Source: Trichostrongylus colubriformis
Lineage: Eukaryota; Nematoda; Chromadorea; Rhabditida; Trichostrongylidae
Assembly (NCBI GenBank): GCA_963978905.1
Contig: OZ022260.1
Span: forward strand, 15,861,725 to 15,925,724
DNA: 64,000 bases
Direction: 5' to 3'
Below the pieces are notes generated by a model. That model worked only from the letters and a program-made list of their open reading frames with translations. It did no database searches and was not told where the DNA came from. Below are positions 37,750 to 49,500 of this stretch, piece by piece (positions within the stretch are counted from its first letter, which is position 1; the number at the start of each line of letters is the position of its first letter). The position numbers and the translations under genes are program-made.

Positions 37750-38393
37750 TTATGACATGCGCGCACATGTGTTTCCCAGCTGTTCTCGTCGCCGGCGATG
37801 GCGTTCGCCTGCAAAGTCAGCGGTGGAGGCAATGGCTGTGGCACCGCGTCTGAATATTGCCGTTACCCCACTGCGGTTGGTGTTGGCGTGAGTCAGTCAG
37901 CCACAGCCATTGCTGCCACCACCGCCTCCTCTTCGTGAAGCGCGTCTCGCCGGCAGCGCCTTGTCAGCTGGTTCTGTTTTCTGCTCGACTGGTTGCCGTT
38001 GCCGTGCTGCTCTCGTGTCGGTTTCGCGAGCACGCGGCTCGCACTTCTTTCGTCGCGCTGTTATCAACCCCGTGTCAACGTGATCCGTTCCAGAATCCCC
38101 TCGCCGTTCGTCCCGTGTGTTCTCATCGATTCATCGATAATCGATCCAAATCGATCACCTGTGCCAGCGTGTTGCTCTTTCATACACGCCACTCGTCGAC
38201 CATCTCCACACGCTCCTATCCTCTCACCCCCACCACCCCACACCACACGCTGCCAACTACCTGTTGATCTGTTTGCACAGCCAGTTCACCTCCGGAGCGA
38301 GCGCCCGGATTGCGCTACGCAACGACGACGTCGACGTCAAGGCGAAGGTCACGTCAATTCTGAAATTGATTCTATTTCTATCTACCTCCTTTA
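37750..38393 (+). promoter_or_regulatory. GC-rich 5' region and probable 5' UTR of the phosphatase gene
   Basis: Base composition shifts sharply from AT-rich flanking DNA to GC- and CpG-rich sequence between about 37.76 and 38.39 kb, directly upstream of the first coding exon. Stops interrupt the phosphatase frame here (last at 38367-38369), so it is most likely promoter plus 5' UTR. An imperfect 20-bp stem with a loop of about 59 nt is formed by 37821-37841 and 37901-37920. An ATG at 37798 opens a short frame of about 45 codons containing a good GTGAGT donor at 37889, so an alternative first exon is possible. No TATA box or trans-splice site was identified with confidence. Confidence 0.45.
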
Positions 38394-38997
38394 ATGACAT
38401 ACGCTGCTGAAACAATGGATAGTCGACGTCGATACGCCTCGATGAACGGCTCCAAGCCAAACCATCCCCCACCACCCACTCACTATCGTCAACCGCTTGG
38501 TCCGAAGAATAGTTTGGACTACTGGCAGAAGGCAAAGGATCAACAGGGCGTGACGTATTATTGGAATCCGTCAGCGAATCCGTATTACGGTATGGACACC
38601 ATCTATGCGCAGCAGAAACCACGTGCGCCACAACGACCGGCGCCGTTCCCGTTGTCGATCCCGCCGCAACCAACACAGATCAAGCCGCGCAACACCCAAA
38701 TGGCAGTTCCGTCGTCGTCACTTCCGATCTACCACAATGTGACGACGACCAGTCCGACAACAACGGCGACTCCAGCGCCTATGACCGTGGCGTCACAGGC
38801 GCTGCTAAGACTCAAGGAGGATCCACGGGTAATCTCTGGCAGTGGTAACGTCATTGCCAACGGCCATTCTAGTCAACGTACCGACAGCTATGGACTGAAA
38901 CGAGCGCAACCTCTCATCTGGTCAGTGCAGACGGATCCGCTTCGCGAGCTCAGGCCTATTTCATCTAGGAATTACCCATCTGTCAGTCCTGCCAGTG
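38394..38997 (+). CDS. scpl-1: CTD small phosphatase (SCPL-1/CTDSP type), exon 1, proline-rich N-terminus
   Basis: This is the first coding exon of the phosphatase assembled across this window. An in-frame stop lies at 38367-38369 and there is no AG acceptor between it and the ATG, so the start must be in this exon. ATG 38394 gives the longest frame. ATG 38415 (aacaATGG, A at -3 and G at +4) has the better context and may be the real start. The 201-codon segment is rich in P, Q, S and T and looks disordered. It has PPPPTHY near residue 25, a W-x(8)-G-x(2)-YYWN stretch near residues 43-57 that resembles half a WW domain, and a run of T/P/A near 120-135. It ends in phase 1 at AGT-G followed by donor GTAGGT (38998). 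Vertebrate CTDSP1 has a much shorter N-terminus. The link to the catalytic exons rests on compatible phases and the conserved cysteine exon that follows. Confidence 0.8.
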
Positions 38998-41140
38998 GTA
39001 GGTATTCTTTCCCTGAATTTGCATGCACCTGTTATTTCTTTTTTTTTCAAGCATTATTTTTGTTTCAGTTTTAGTTATGTGTGCAATTTCACGTTTGAAA
39101 AAATTCAGTTAAGCATGGGTAGTCTACTTTTAGAATTTCACTGCTCCTTTGATTAGCTTTGATTAACCGAAATTAATCGAAATCTTGTCCCAAACTCGGC
39201 GGTCCACCACCAGTTGTGGTTTTTTTTTGAGGTAAAAAATCTCGAAAATTTCCGTGTGTTTTGGGGGTCAGCACCGTCATCTCCTCTCCTCTCCTGTCTT
39301 CTACCTACGATGTGGGGCTTGCCTGTTGTGAGAGGTCCATTTTGTCATGGCGCTAGCGTCCTCAGTGAAATCTTTGATGAAAACTTATTGTTTATTTGAA
39401 AAAACACTGAAAAATTCTTATCAGAATAACGGATTTTCCGAATATGAAAGTATGTCTGGAAATGTCGAAATGATGGTGTTTTCAGCGAAGAAAGTGAAGT
39501 GAGTTGAGGGAAGTTCTACTGCAGTCGTAAAAGTAACGAGAGGTGAAATGGCTTTCAAGTAAAAGTTCGACTTTATGAGCTTTTCTAACTGTGGTGGAAC
39601 TTGTGCACTTTTTTATAGCTGTGAGTATGGTTCTGTATCGAAGCTTTATGCCAGCCTTAATGTGTAAAAACAATGCGAGGATCCAAGATGTATCTCAAAA
39701 AACTCGATATGTTCTACAAAATATTGCGGAAGAAATTTGCGCCTATTGGCGGGCTGTTTTGTAACCATTGATTGTTTTTGTGCAGTTGTTTTCCGAGCGT
39801 GTCAGCTGTGTTCGTATCAGTTCACCAACTCTTTACCTCTCGAGTCACTTGGAATGGGATCACAGAACAGTGCTTCTCTCAAAAAAAAAAAAAACTTTGC
39901 CGAAATGCGCTGTTTGAAGGATTTGTTCTCGCGATATGAAAAGTGACAGGCGACGGTGCGAGGGATGCAAAAATAAGCAATTTCGTTTCCTATGAATCCC
40001 ACAAGCAATTTCGTTCTTTATGGATCCTCCTAAGGAAGGAAATAGTGGGGGCTCTTGAAAACCCTGCTTTCAGCATCAAGTGTTCCCAGTAGTATTGGAC
40101 TTCCATGACACGCAGAGTAACTCTTTTAAAGACCCTGATGATTATATCTTTAGCGGGATCAATTCCTTTGAAACTTTGAAATTCACTTTGGCGTTTTCTG
40201 TACTTTACCTTCATGGAGGTTCCCGTTCCAAAGTGATGTACTAAAAATTTTCTTCACCCAGCTGCATTTCGAAGAAGGCTCGACAAGTCACTTTAATTCT
40301 TTTTTTTTTTTGGTTAATATGGGAAATGTGTGTCGTATTTTCTGGAAAAATCTACTGAGCATTTTATCGCGAGAAGAAAGCTCCTGAGACTGATTTCTTA
40401 AGCCAGCCCGTGTATGTTTTCCCGGTCGTTAGACGATAGTTCTGTGCTGAGACCGTTCTTACAATTAGCCGAAAAGAAGTAGAAGAGGTCAAGCGTTTTC
40501 AGTTATGAACGCAATTAAAAGCTATGTGATTAGTGGATAATTATACTATATGTTAAAGGTGCCGCAGGGGTGTCTGAAGTACATTTTACCATATAGTACA
40601 TGGAAGAGGTAACCTGGTGGTTAAGTTGTAGATTCCCCACGTCGAGCTGCACCCAGGTGAAGCCTTCGCCTTGTTACCCATCTATAAAGGAGCCTAGGGG
40701 CACGTCATTCAAAAGAGCTGATATTGTCAGTGCAAAGATATGTCTTATCTGTCCATTTACGCGTTCTTATCCTCCGTCACGTCTTCACACAAGTTTCAAA
40801 GCCGAACGGATGCATGACGTATCTCGGAGGAAAAAACCAGTGAAAAATTTTTCCTTTTCGAAGAAATTCCTGATTTATAGGGTACTGTGCCCATGACTGG
40901 AATAAATTTTTAACGCTTTCAAGCAAAAAGTTCTCATAGGCTGCAGAAGTGTCAATTGTTGTGGTTAAAAGGTTAAGCTACAATCGTCTCAGGTCCAGAG
41001 TATTGGGGTTCTGATAATATGAATTCGGAAGTAAGCTTAGTGAAAGGTTGTGTATAGTGAGAAAGGAGAGTGCTAGAGATCAGAGCAAGTGGATTCTTTT
41101 AGTCACGTTTTTGCTTAATTTGATCTAATCGAATTTTCAG
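38998..41140 (+). other. Intron 1 of the phosphatase gene
   Basis: A 2.1-kb intron from GTAGGT to gaattttcag. It is AT-rich with homopolymer A and T runs. I see no open frame with splice support, no tRNA-like element and no clear repeat family member in it. Confidence 0.7.
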
Positions 41141-41227
41141 GAGAAAAGCGGCCAGCTCGACAAAAACCGCGATGGGGTCGATTAGTTCAGAGTCTGTGCT
41201 GTTGTGTAGCACCACAAGCCGAAATCG
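41141..41227 (+). CDS. scpl-1: CTD small phosphatase, exon 2, basic segment plus CCC cluster
   Basis: This exon is 87 bp, bounded by acceptor gaattttcag and donor GTATGT. It starts with two bases that complete the Gly codon left by exon 1 and ends with one base, so the frame is kept. The peptide is basic (KRPARQKPRWGR) and then reads LVQSLCCCVAP. A hydrophobic LxxSLxCC motif sits at the same place in vertebrate CTDSP1, CTDSP2 and CTDSPL, where the cysteines are known palmitoylation sites. By analogy this segment could tether the enzyme to membranes. The family match of this short motif is what joins the N-terminal exon to the distant catalytic exons. Confidence 0.8.
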
Positions 41228-42974
41228 GTATGTTATGATACATTCACAACTGTGTAGTCATTTCTCGGGACGGAATTGGATTTGAGTGGGGAGGAGGAAT
41301 CTGTGGAGGTTTCAAAAAATTCTTTTTTTTTGTTGAAGATTTGAAAGATAGACACAATTTAAAAGGATTTTGATAGACCTTTTGTTGCCAGGCTACCGGT
41401 GGAGGCCTCCCTCACACTTTCATGCCCCTCGGTCTCCGAATCGTTGATCTTGGCATCGTTTCTTTTCATAGGCGGCTATTTATCGTGAAAGGGAATTCGT
41501 ATCATGCAAGGCTTGCAGGGTTCAAACACAGGCTGGCCTATGTGAGATCGTTAATTTGATTGACATTAATTGGTTTTCCTTTGGTCTGCCCATTATTCGT
41601 TTGGAATTTACGACTCGGTATCATAGGCTTCGTTATGGCACAAACTGATCATCTCAGACCCACAAATATGAACCAGATGAGCCATATGAGAAAGTGCCCG
41701 TAGGTCAGCTAATAAGTGTGTAAGGAACGGAAATGGCGTACGGAAATACCTCGACGCCTTGAACAGCCTTTTCTTCCCAGGGTTTGAAATGTTTGATTCG
41801 TAAATGGATTGAATTTTTCGAGGAATCCCTCGCGAGTCATTGACTAAGAAGACGATGGGTTTTGAGCACAGCTGACCTCCCAGTCTACTCACCGGTGATT
41901 CGTTTTGAACACAAAAATGCTCAACAGTTAGCAAGGCTGCGATTTGAGGTGAAACATGGAGAAGTCTGCGAGAAGGGAACCATCAGAGACACATTAAGGT
42001 TGACGGTACTTCAGTGACTGCTTGATCTGCTCTCGAACCTCAAGTTCAACAGATGGCGCCAGTCATGTCAGTGAACTGACCACTTCCGAGTTTTCCACTT
42101 TGTTCTTGCCTGATTCCCGTCTAGTCTCTTCTGCGAGGTTGTGCCCTTTCGGACTGATAAGTGCTCCCTGGAACTACGTCTTGTTGCAATACAACGCTAC
42201 GATGGTGTAGGTGATCTGCCTCTCCTAGAGCGTGTCCGTACCTTTGAGTTCCGGGTCCCAGTTCCTTGACCCCTACTAAGTGACATAATCGCGTTCCAAA
42301 TTGGCTCGTCAGAAATAGCGCTAGCGCTAAAGGCTCGAAGTGTTAATCTTCCAGCAGAGCAAGGATTATGCGCCTGAGTAGATGATGATTCAGAACAGAG
42401 ATTACGAAAGGCTGCTCTGGTCCTTGTATGATCTGTAGAGTATTTCAACGACTTTCTTTTTTGAAAACCGGTAAGCGGTCGAATTTCAATGCGGTAGTGA
42501 CTCATTCAAGACCATTTGGGTTTCAAAGGGATCTCCCAGGGGTACCCATTGCAGACCATGTGGGTTTGAGCCGTAGCCACAAAGTGTCACGTCATAGAAG
42601 CTGTATAATTGGGTCAGCTCTAGGCAATTTTCCAAAAATTCCACCTTCACAAGAATTGGAGTGTAGGAAGGGCTAAATCGAGATAACGGACGAACTGAAT
42701 TGAGATTCAGCAAGTTGGTGTATTATCTCTCATATTCTTCGGTGTCTGCCGTTGCAATTTTTTCTGCCTGCTGCGAATGTTCGCAAGCTCGAAGCCAGGG
42801 CTAACTGTAGTCCCGCTTGCGGAAGACGACAACAACTTTCGACAGCTGATGGAAAAGTTGCTCGGAAAGCTGTCTGGAATGTTTGGGGCTGTAATTCATC
42901 ATACGACCTGTATTTCGTGATAAACTAGAGCTCAGTTGCATCTAGAAGCCAAAACTGGGATCGCGCAAAGCTTG

Positions 42975-43104
42975 GGCCGCGTTCATACTCTGCGGTGCCG
43001 GTGGCACAGCGTTGCTGCGTGTGTCGTCGTCTCCACCTATGCCACCCTGCCTCATTACCTGTGAACGCAGTCAAGCCCTGCCGGCGCTGAGTATGAAAGC
43101 GGCC
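42975..43104. mobile_element. Small GC-rich fold-back (MITE)
   Basis: A 130-bp segment has inverted ends: ggccgcgttcatactctgcg on the left and, as reverse complement, ggccgctttcatactcagcg on the right. There are only three mismatches in 20 bp. Flanking bases do not give a clear target duplication. It lies in phosphatase intron 2. Confidence 0.6.
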
Positions 43105-44464
43105 TTACCGATGGGAGGTGAAAGGGTTGTTTTACATTCGTTGGCGTGTCGTCCTTGGCTGTGTGATTTCACGGGTCTTTCGGTAGATAATACCTCCGGA
43201 AGCTTTGTTATGAATTTATCGAGGTTCTTTTTTCCTTTGATATTCTCGTAGAGGTGGTGTCCCAATTGAGGATTGGTGGATTTTTCAGTAGTCGTTACCA
43301 TCTTGATTTCCGAAATCTGTTCTGCGTGACACGTTCTTCACACCGTCCAGTGGCAATACATAACTCAAGTGAATTTGGATACAGTATACTTCTCGTATAC
43401 TTCTCTCCTCATCAAGACGATGCCTGCGACCAATTTTAAGTGTTGTCCCACACTCACTCGAGAATTCGTCATGGATGTGATATCCGGAAAATGGCACTCG
43501 ACAAGAATTGTCGCTCGAGTGTTCCTTTGTCGACGGTGTCACTCGCTCATCGAATTGAGCGACGCTGCGTATTCGTTGCAAATACGTCGCGATTTGTGTT
43601 TCCTGTTTGTTTAGTAGGAGCAGCAGCAGCAGCTCTTCGTCATCAACGTCTCAGCTCGTCGTCGACATTCCTGATCAGCTCCCGAGTGTCAACAAAATAA
43701 AGCGCGATATTGCCCCGTGGCGTGTTGCACGCATGCATCACATGCGGGAGTCCGGGATAATTTCTGGAGTGGTACTATCGATTATAAGGCATATCCTATT
43801 CGAACGGGAGATTTCTTCGTTAATATGTATAAGGTGACAGAGATGGTATTTTCTTGAAAGTAATGGCTGCCACTTACACAGGCCCAGTATTTTACCCGCC
43901 AAACGGAATTCTACCCTCATACTTCTATGTATAATATCTATCGAGAAATCTCGAAGAATATAAGCTGTGCTGCGCCTGTCAATCGTATCGCATTTCAATG
44001 GCGTGGGCAGCTTCTCCTATTTTTTGGTTTTTTTATGTATCACGCTACATAATGTAGAGGTCAGAAACAACATAAAATGAATGTGTACATATTGATGATT
44101 GTATCCTTATAAAAATAACAAAAATCTTTGAATTTTACTTTAATGGTTTCATGCTCACTTTCAGGTGGGTTCTGTGGGAGCGAGTGTGCGGCGCTAGAGC
44201 TAGTGTGAGATGACTGAAAAGCACCGGGAGGCGACATGAAAGCAAAGCATATTTCGAAATACTATACTACGAAAACGAACATCTGAAATCAGAGACGATA
44301 ACGTCTTGCGTGATTGTGTCGGAAAATGAGCCTAGAAGCGGCTGTCGCGAACCTAGTGCGCTTCGCCTCGAACTGCATGCTTCACCTCGAACTGCACGCT
44401 TCAGACGGGTCGACGCTACTGTCATACGGTGTCGCGTTGTGGAAATTTGATTCATTCATGATAA

Positions 44465-44600
44465 TGGTGAACAAGTGAAACAGCACACAGCAACAAACAA
44501 GCGAAATGATGAAAGAGAGAATGAGCGAAAGAGTAAAAAAGTGTTACATCTCAAAAAGTAATGAATTCATACTCGACGTCTCGGGTAAGACGGAAGTGCC
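44465..44600 (+). repeat. Dispersed repeat pair C, copy 2, in phosphatase intron 2
   Basis: The partner of 8730-8860, with the blocks cagcaacaaacaagcgaaa and catactcgacgtctcgggt. Just upstream (about 44358-44400) is a two-copy 19-bp tandem gcttcgcctcgaactgcat. Confidence 0.5.
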
Positions 44601-45230
44601 CTCGCCGGTATCTTTGAACCTCTTGAAAACGTTCCTGGTAATTTTCTTGTTCCAACAAGCTGTAATTGTTTGAAAAGAATCCTTACGTGGGGAGCATCTG
44701 AATGTTTTTGGAGCACATAGAGGGTGCGATGGGCGATTTTGAACAATTTTGCTGATAATTTTTCGAATAAATTAAAAGTGGTACTGTGGCAAGGCATGGT
44801 TGAGTGTGCATTCCGAGGTTTCTATTTGAGAGGAATAATTGGATCCGTGGCATTAACGCCTATCAAAAACTGTCTATTATGAAAAAAGCTCTCTACTGTT
44901 GCGAATATATAATATGTGAAACTCGAGTGGTAACTAACGCTTCCTCGCACTTCCTAAACCTGTAGAGTGGTGCTTTGTGAAGACTTAGAAGTCTTTGTGG
45001 TATTTATTTCGATTTCAGTTGTTAGGTTTCTTTGCTGGGTTTCTTTGCTAACATTTGTTTTTTTTTTCATTTACCCATTTTTGATTTACTTTCCCGTAGT
45101 GTTGTGGATCCATGATTTTTCTGGAGTTTGTTAAATGGGAAGAAAAGTTATGAACAAAAGAGCTTTATGATGATGGCGCCTGAAGGAGGCTTTCCTCAAA
45201 CTCCCTACTGCACTCTCAAAATGTTTAAAA

Positions 45231-45500
45231 GGATAAAGTTTTTTTGAGTCTATCAATCCCTCCTATGGAGCTATTCAGAATCGTGGTGGCCGGTGAATGC
45301 GATATGGTCTATATAAAGACTTGCCTGGGCCAGCCGTGTGCAAATCAGAGCTTTTTTATCACCCGGACGATTCTGGTACAATTCACCCGCTCCGGAGGGG
45401 TGGAAGACTTGGATTTCTTGGGCGGGCGTCGGTATGGGTTTTGATCCCCACATCATGAGAGTGGAGTGCGCGTCACGTGTCACTACACCACCTCCGTCCT
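45231..45500 (-). repeat. tRNA-derived SINE copy in phosphatase intron 2
   Basis: It aligns along its whole length with the 11.9-kb copy: tail ggataaagtt at 45231, attcagaatcgtggtggccggtg, gtctatataaagacttgcc, and the tRNA-like head gttttgatccccacatcatgagag...cactacaccacctcc at 45436-45496. It is inserted in reverse orientation relative to the phosphatase gene. Confidence 0.7.
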
Positions 45501-45919
45501 TGCTACTGCACTCTTGCTTATTCTCAAACCAGCAGCCATAAAGCAACTTGGTTTTGTAAGTAGAGCCAGAGCATGTGCTTTCATCTATTGTACCCAAGAT
45601 CAGCTACTGGTTAGGTAATCTTAGAGGGGTACGTATTTTGGGTCGAAAAAAATGGGGGGGGGGAGTGAGCGCCGTTGAGGGCTCTTTAGTAGTTCTATTT
45701 TTTAGGGTTTTTGGAGCCGACGAGCCGTCGATCTAAAAATTTTTTGTACTACATATAAAGCATTGGGAATTTAGGGTCAAATCGCGCTACTTATGACCTA
45801 TGATCGAGTAACCAAATTTCAATTACCAGAAGCAACTGGCTCCCTCCCGATCCCCGACTTTCTTGTCTTGCCATTGCATACATAGTGGGATATTCACCTA
45901 GTAACCCTCTTGTTTTCAG

Positions 45920-46065
45920 AAAAACCATCGGGACCGCGGAATCCGTCCTTGTTGATCACGCAAGTGCAGAAAAACGGTGCCACGAATGGTACGTCGATTG
46001 CGGATGTTACCAACGACGACTTTCGAGCAGTTGCTACAGCGTCTCCGACGATTCTGTCGGACACG
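45920..46065 (+). CDS. scpl-1: CTD small phosphatase, exon 3, linker
   Basis: This exon is 146 bp, with acceptor tgttttcag and a perfect GTGAGT donor at 46066. The first two bases complete a Glu codon with the single base from exon 2, and the exon ends in phase 0. It encodes about 49 residues with no known fold (starting EKPSGPRNPS and ending SPTILSDT), rich in N, T, S and A. It corresponds to the variable linker between the cysteine motif and the catalytic core in SCP phosphatases. The phase-0 end fits the phase-0 start of the exon at 62059, although an additional exon in the 16-kb intron cannot be excluded. Confidence 0.7.
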
Positions 46066-49000
46066 GTGAGTGTTACAATGCTCTCTGATCAATTTTGGGT
46101 TTTCTTTTGTGGAGTTTTGTAAACGAAAAAACTGGCACGGCTTCAGTGGATCATTGGTAATCAATATTATTTGCATTAAGTTGGAGTGTAAGTTTGATAA
46201 AGAAGGTGGTAAGAGCAATGTCTACATCTCTGGAGAGAATTAGGACACTCGAAATCAACTCCGGCTGTCTCCACATTCCACCCATCGTCCATCCTCGGTG
46301 TTACTTGTATTTCAGATTTTAGATTTTTCTAAATTGAATCTCGTTCGATTTTTGAGGTGTCCCACCTCAAACTACCGTAGTGGTAGAAGGGTTGAACTTG
46401 ACGCCAGAATCCAGCTATACGTAATACATAAAACCACTTATGACGGGTAGCAGGATCTTCGAATCATGAAGGGATCCATTCTACCTGCAGAGGTTCTGAA
46501 ATCTGGTATCTCACTTATGGGCCATTTATTTTATGCAGCGAGTTTATGAAATAGATCGACTCTTCTAGCAAAATTTAAATGCCTTTAGTGCTCTCATACT
46601 GGGATTTGTTCGGTAGAAAAACATCGTTACAACGCCTCATTGTACGTCGGCCCGTGTTATACGGCGGTTCACCCCGTATATTCAGCTTATGCTGTGTACT
46701 CTTATCAGATAAGGAATAAGCCTAGCATCAAGAATTTTTTTGAGAAGTACGCCCTGCAGTTTATGATTTCGACAGTACCTGTCTGTATACTCAAGGAGTC
46801 TCCCCAAACGAAATGCCGTCAATCGGTACGCCGAGTTGCTAACTAGTGCTCACTGTGATTATGGATTTACGACCTTTTTGGAAACCACCTTATCAGTCAG
46901 AAATCACTCTAAAAAAAGTGATCGACGAGAATTCTCAAGGAGCCTTTGAAGCCGACCCGCCTTTTTCCAATAAAAATATGGCATCCATTAACGATTGCTC
47001 GACCTCTGCTTGAGCCTTGATAGGAACCACCAAATGACAGAGGCAATACAGGTTAGAGCGGTGGAAGCATCACTAGATTGTTATAAAATCAGGCATAGTC
47101 TGAACGGACTAGCAGGGTTGAAATCAGTGAACACCTCTGCTAATTCCTTCCCATTTCTGTTTTTTTTTTCTTCGAACATTCTCTCTGGGTCTAACGTGAG
47201 GCACTGTTGGAAGCTCGCGATTCAGGCGATGGCGGCTCGTGCGATTCGCGCTATTCACGCGGTTCAGATGGCGAAACCTGAACAATACGTATGTATCCCT
47301 TGCCCTCTACCCCGTTGGGAAAACAGAACTCATGATTACAACAATGCTCTCGCACTGAATACAAAAGAAGCACTTGTAAATGTACTTTACTTGAAACGCC
47401 AATTTTTGTGGATTCCTTCTTTCATTTTACAAAAGTTGGCTAGTGTGCGGAATGGATTCCCCTTGCGTGGGTTTTTATCCAATGCGCAGTTTTCCATTGG
47501 AATTTTGAGATGGCATTTCCGTCGACAATGGGCTGAACTTCTCGATGATGATCCCTCTTCAAGCACCTGTGGTGTTGAACCTGCGTTGCACTTTGTTGGA
47601 TCATATTTCGTTCTTACACTGACTCTTGCGATAAATCTAAATGAATCGGAAGCTGGCTGAATGCCTAACTGCTTAGTCAGTGCCCCCCTTCTTACAGTTT
47701 TCTTTGTTGAAAAATGATCGCCTCCGCTTTGTTTGCAGACCGGCGAATGACGCGAGATTCAAAAAAGATGCGAGGTTCGTGGAAATAAAATCATCTCAAT
47801 AATTCTTCCGAGGTTTTTCGGGTTATAGTGTAATGGTTAGAGGTGGTATTTCCGCATAACCGTGATCACCCCGGATGTCGTCAAAGGAAACCATCATCTC
47901 CATCTCTAATAAATCATGTATTTAGCTTCTTTAAAAATAGGAACACGCTTTTTGGGACTGTTGGGATCGAAGGTCATACTGTTGAAGAGGATACACGATA
48001 TTACCGACTTTGCGGAAGGAAATCGTGTGCCTGGCGCGTTTGAAAGGCTTGCTCCTCAACGCCTGGCATTCCACCAGAGGTTTCAGCGAGGGTCTGGCAC
48101 AGCGCCAAAAAAAAATTTCCGCTGTCCTCCCACTCGATCCGACGTTTCCTATTGTAGCAGCCTAGCTAGCACAAAATATGATTAAATGGACGTCTTTTTT
48201 TTCAACAATTTTCCAGAAATTACCTCATCTGTCCAAAAATCACTCGAAAAAGGGTGACTATGGAGTATTCCAAGAAAAAATGTATAAAACGCACTTACTC
48301 GCACTTCTCATGTGATCAAAATCCCAATGTGGCGAGCGAACTTGTTTCCGGGAATCTGCATTGCTTCGAACTAGGAAGTACTGTTTAACTCGTCCACTTC
48401 CATCCTTTGTGTAGGCGTGTTCTCAGCCAAATGGCTTTGCATTACTGCTTGATAATTGAAGGCATGGCGCATGCCGAAGGGAAATGTGAACAGTGCACGT
48501 CGAGTGTGGTGCAGGAGGAACCGATGCGACGTTGATGTCAGATGTTCTGCGATTTCACTGCACTACCATCGTGCCGCGTTCGCAATGCCGCAACGGCCCC
48601 TTCTCCATCAGATCTTCCAAAAAGGACTCGTTCATCTTTAGGCTATGAGTTCACATGGTTCCAAGAGCATCCATATGTGATCTATCAGCTTTTGGTGATT
48701 ATTAGTTGTTCAAAGTGCCAGCTGTCCGGTTGACTAAACTCAGACTGAACAACTGCTCTTTTTTGCTTTTTTGAACTTCTTCAACTGGTAGATTGATGAA
48801 CAGGGAGTACGAGACGAGTGAAGAATTTATGAGGTTTGCGAGCTGTGCAGACTTTTGATATATCTGCTAGAATCCCTCGATCTGCTGGCATTATAATTCA
48901 ATTGAAATCGGATACTGAGCGGACAGAAATATATGTTTCCCATTGCTGTAGGTCTTGTGCCGGTCTTGTGCCAGAGTAAGATGCTTGTTGTATGGCTCGT

Positions 49001-49128
49001 GCTCCGAACCAGTTCCTTTTTTCTCTCTTCTTCCCTGTATGCCATTCTTCAACTTCCAGTCTATCTCTAGTGACTAGGCTGGCTTCGATAACCCCATTAG
49101 GTGTGATAGACAGATGCACAGGCATAAT

Positions 49129-49215
49129 GAAGACGGACAGAATAACAGACAGACAGCCGAACAGACAAACAAACAGACAGACAGGCAGGCAGGCAGGCAG
49201 ACAGGCAGGCGGGCA

Positions 49216-49256
<41 letters not shown>

Positions 49257-49350
49257 ACAGACAGATAGACAAAGAGACAGAATGACTGAGTGGCTAACTG
49301 ACTGTTTGGCTGACTGACTGACTGATGAACAAACAAACAAACAAACAAAC
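49129..49350. repeat. Tetranucleotide microsatellite, (CAGG/CAGA)n with CTGA and AAAC ends
   Basis: From about 49141 to 49265 the sequence is almost only cagg and caga units. It then passes into ctga repeats (49299-49325) and aaac repeats (49327-49350). The period is 4, so all frames on both strands stay open over long distances and produce spurious 67-124 codon frames. Confidence 0.95.
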
Positions 49351-49500
49351 ACGCCAAAATTCTGCATTAGAGTAGGACTGGATTTGCGAGAAGTATTTCA
49401 TACGGGGTTTCACTAAGGGTACATCCCCTTTTCCACGTTTTTTCACATAGTCCTGTTCTTTACCCTGTACTTACAATCTTGACGTCTCTTCCTCTTGTAG

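Larger units (their letters stand above)
41228..45919 (+). other. Intron 2 of the phosphatase gene
   Basis: A 4.7-kb intron from GTATGT to tgttttcag. It holds a 130-bp fold-back element (42975-43104), a copy of a dispersed repeat also present at 8.7 kb, a two-copy 19-bp tandem motif near 44358, a nearly full-length tRNA-derived SINE on the minus strand (45231-45500) and a G10 run at 45654-45663. No additional exon could be supported. Confidence 0.7.

Noticed and set aside
37857..38394. Frames of 136 and 133 codons upstream of exon 1
   Set aside because: They are translations of C/T-rich GC-rich 5' sequence and are not in frame with the phosphatase. UTR is more likely.
38257..38848. Minus-strand 139-codon frame and alternative plus frame of 95 codons over phosphatase exon 1
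   Set aside because: They are shadows of the real exon, whose frame is fixed by the splice phases with exons 2 and 3.
46995..47660. 221-codon plus-strand open frame
   Set aside because: It is nearly the longest frame in the window, but it crosses a T10 tract and a likely splice donor at 47288, has no recognisable domain and changes composition along its length. It is treated as chance, apart from the GC-rich island noted as a finding.
47816..47880. Possible tRNA gene (tatagtgtaatggttagagg A-box-like)
   Set aside because: There is no proper B box, and no cloverleaf closes. It is probably a pseudo-tRNA or SINE head.
48898..49367. Cysteine/proline/leucine-rich and Gln/Arg/Asp-rich frames of 67-124 codons
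   Set aside because: They are translations of the CAGG/CAGA tetranucleotide repeat, which has no stops in any frame.
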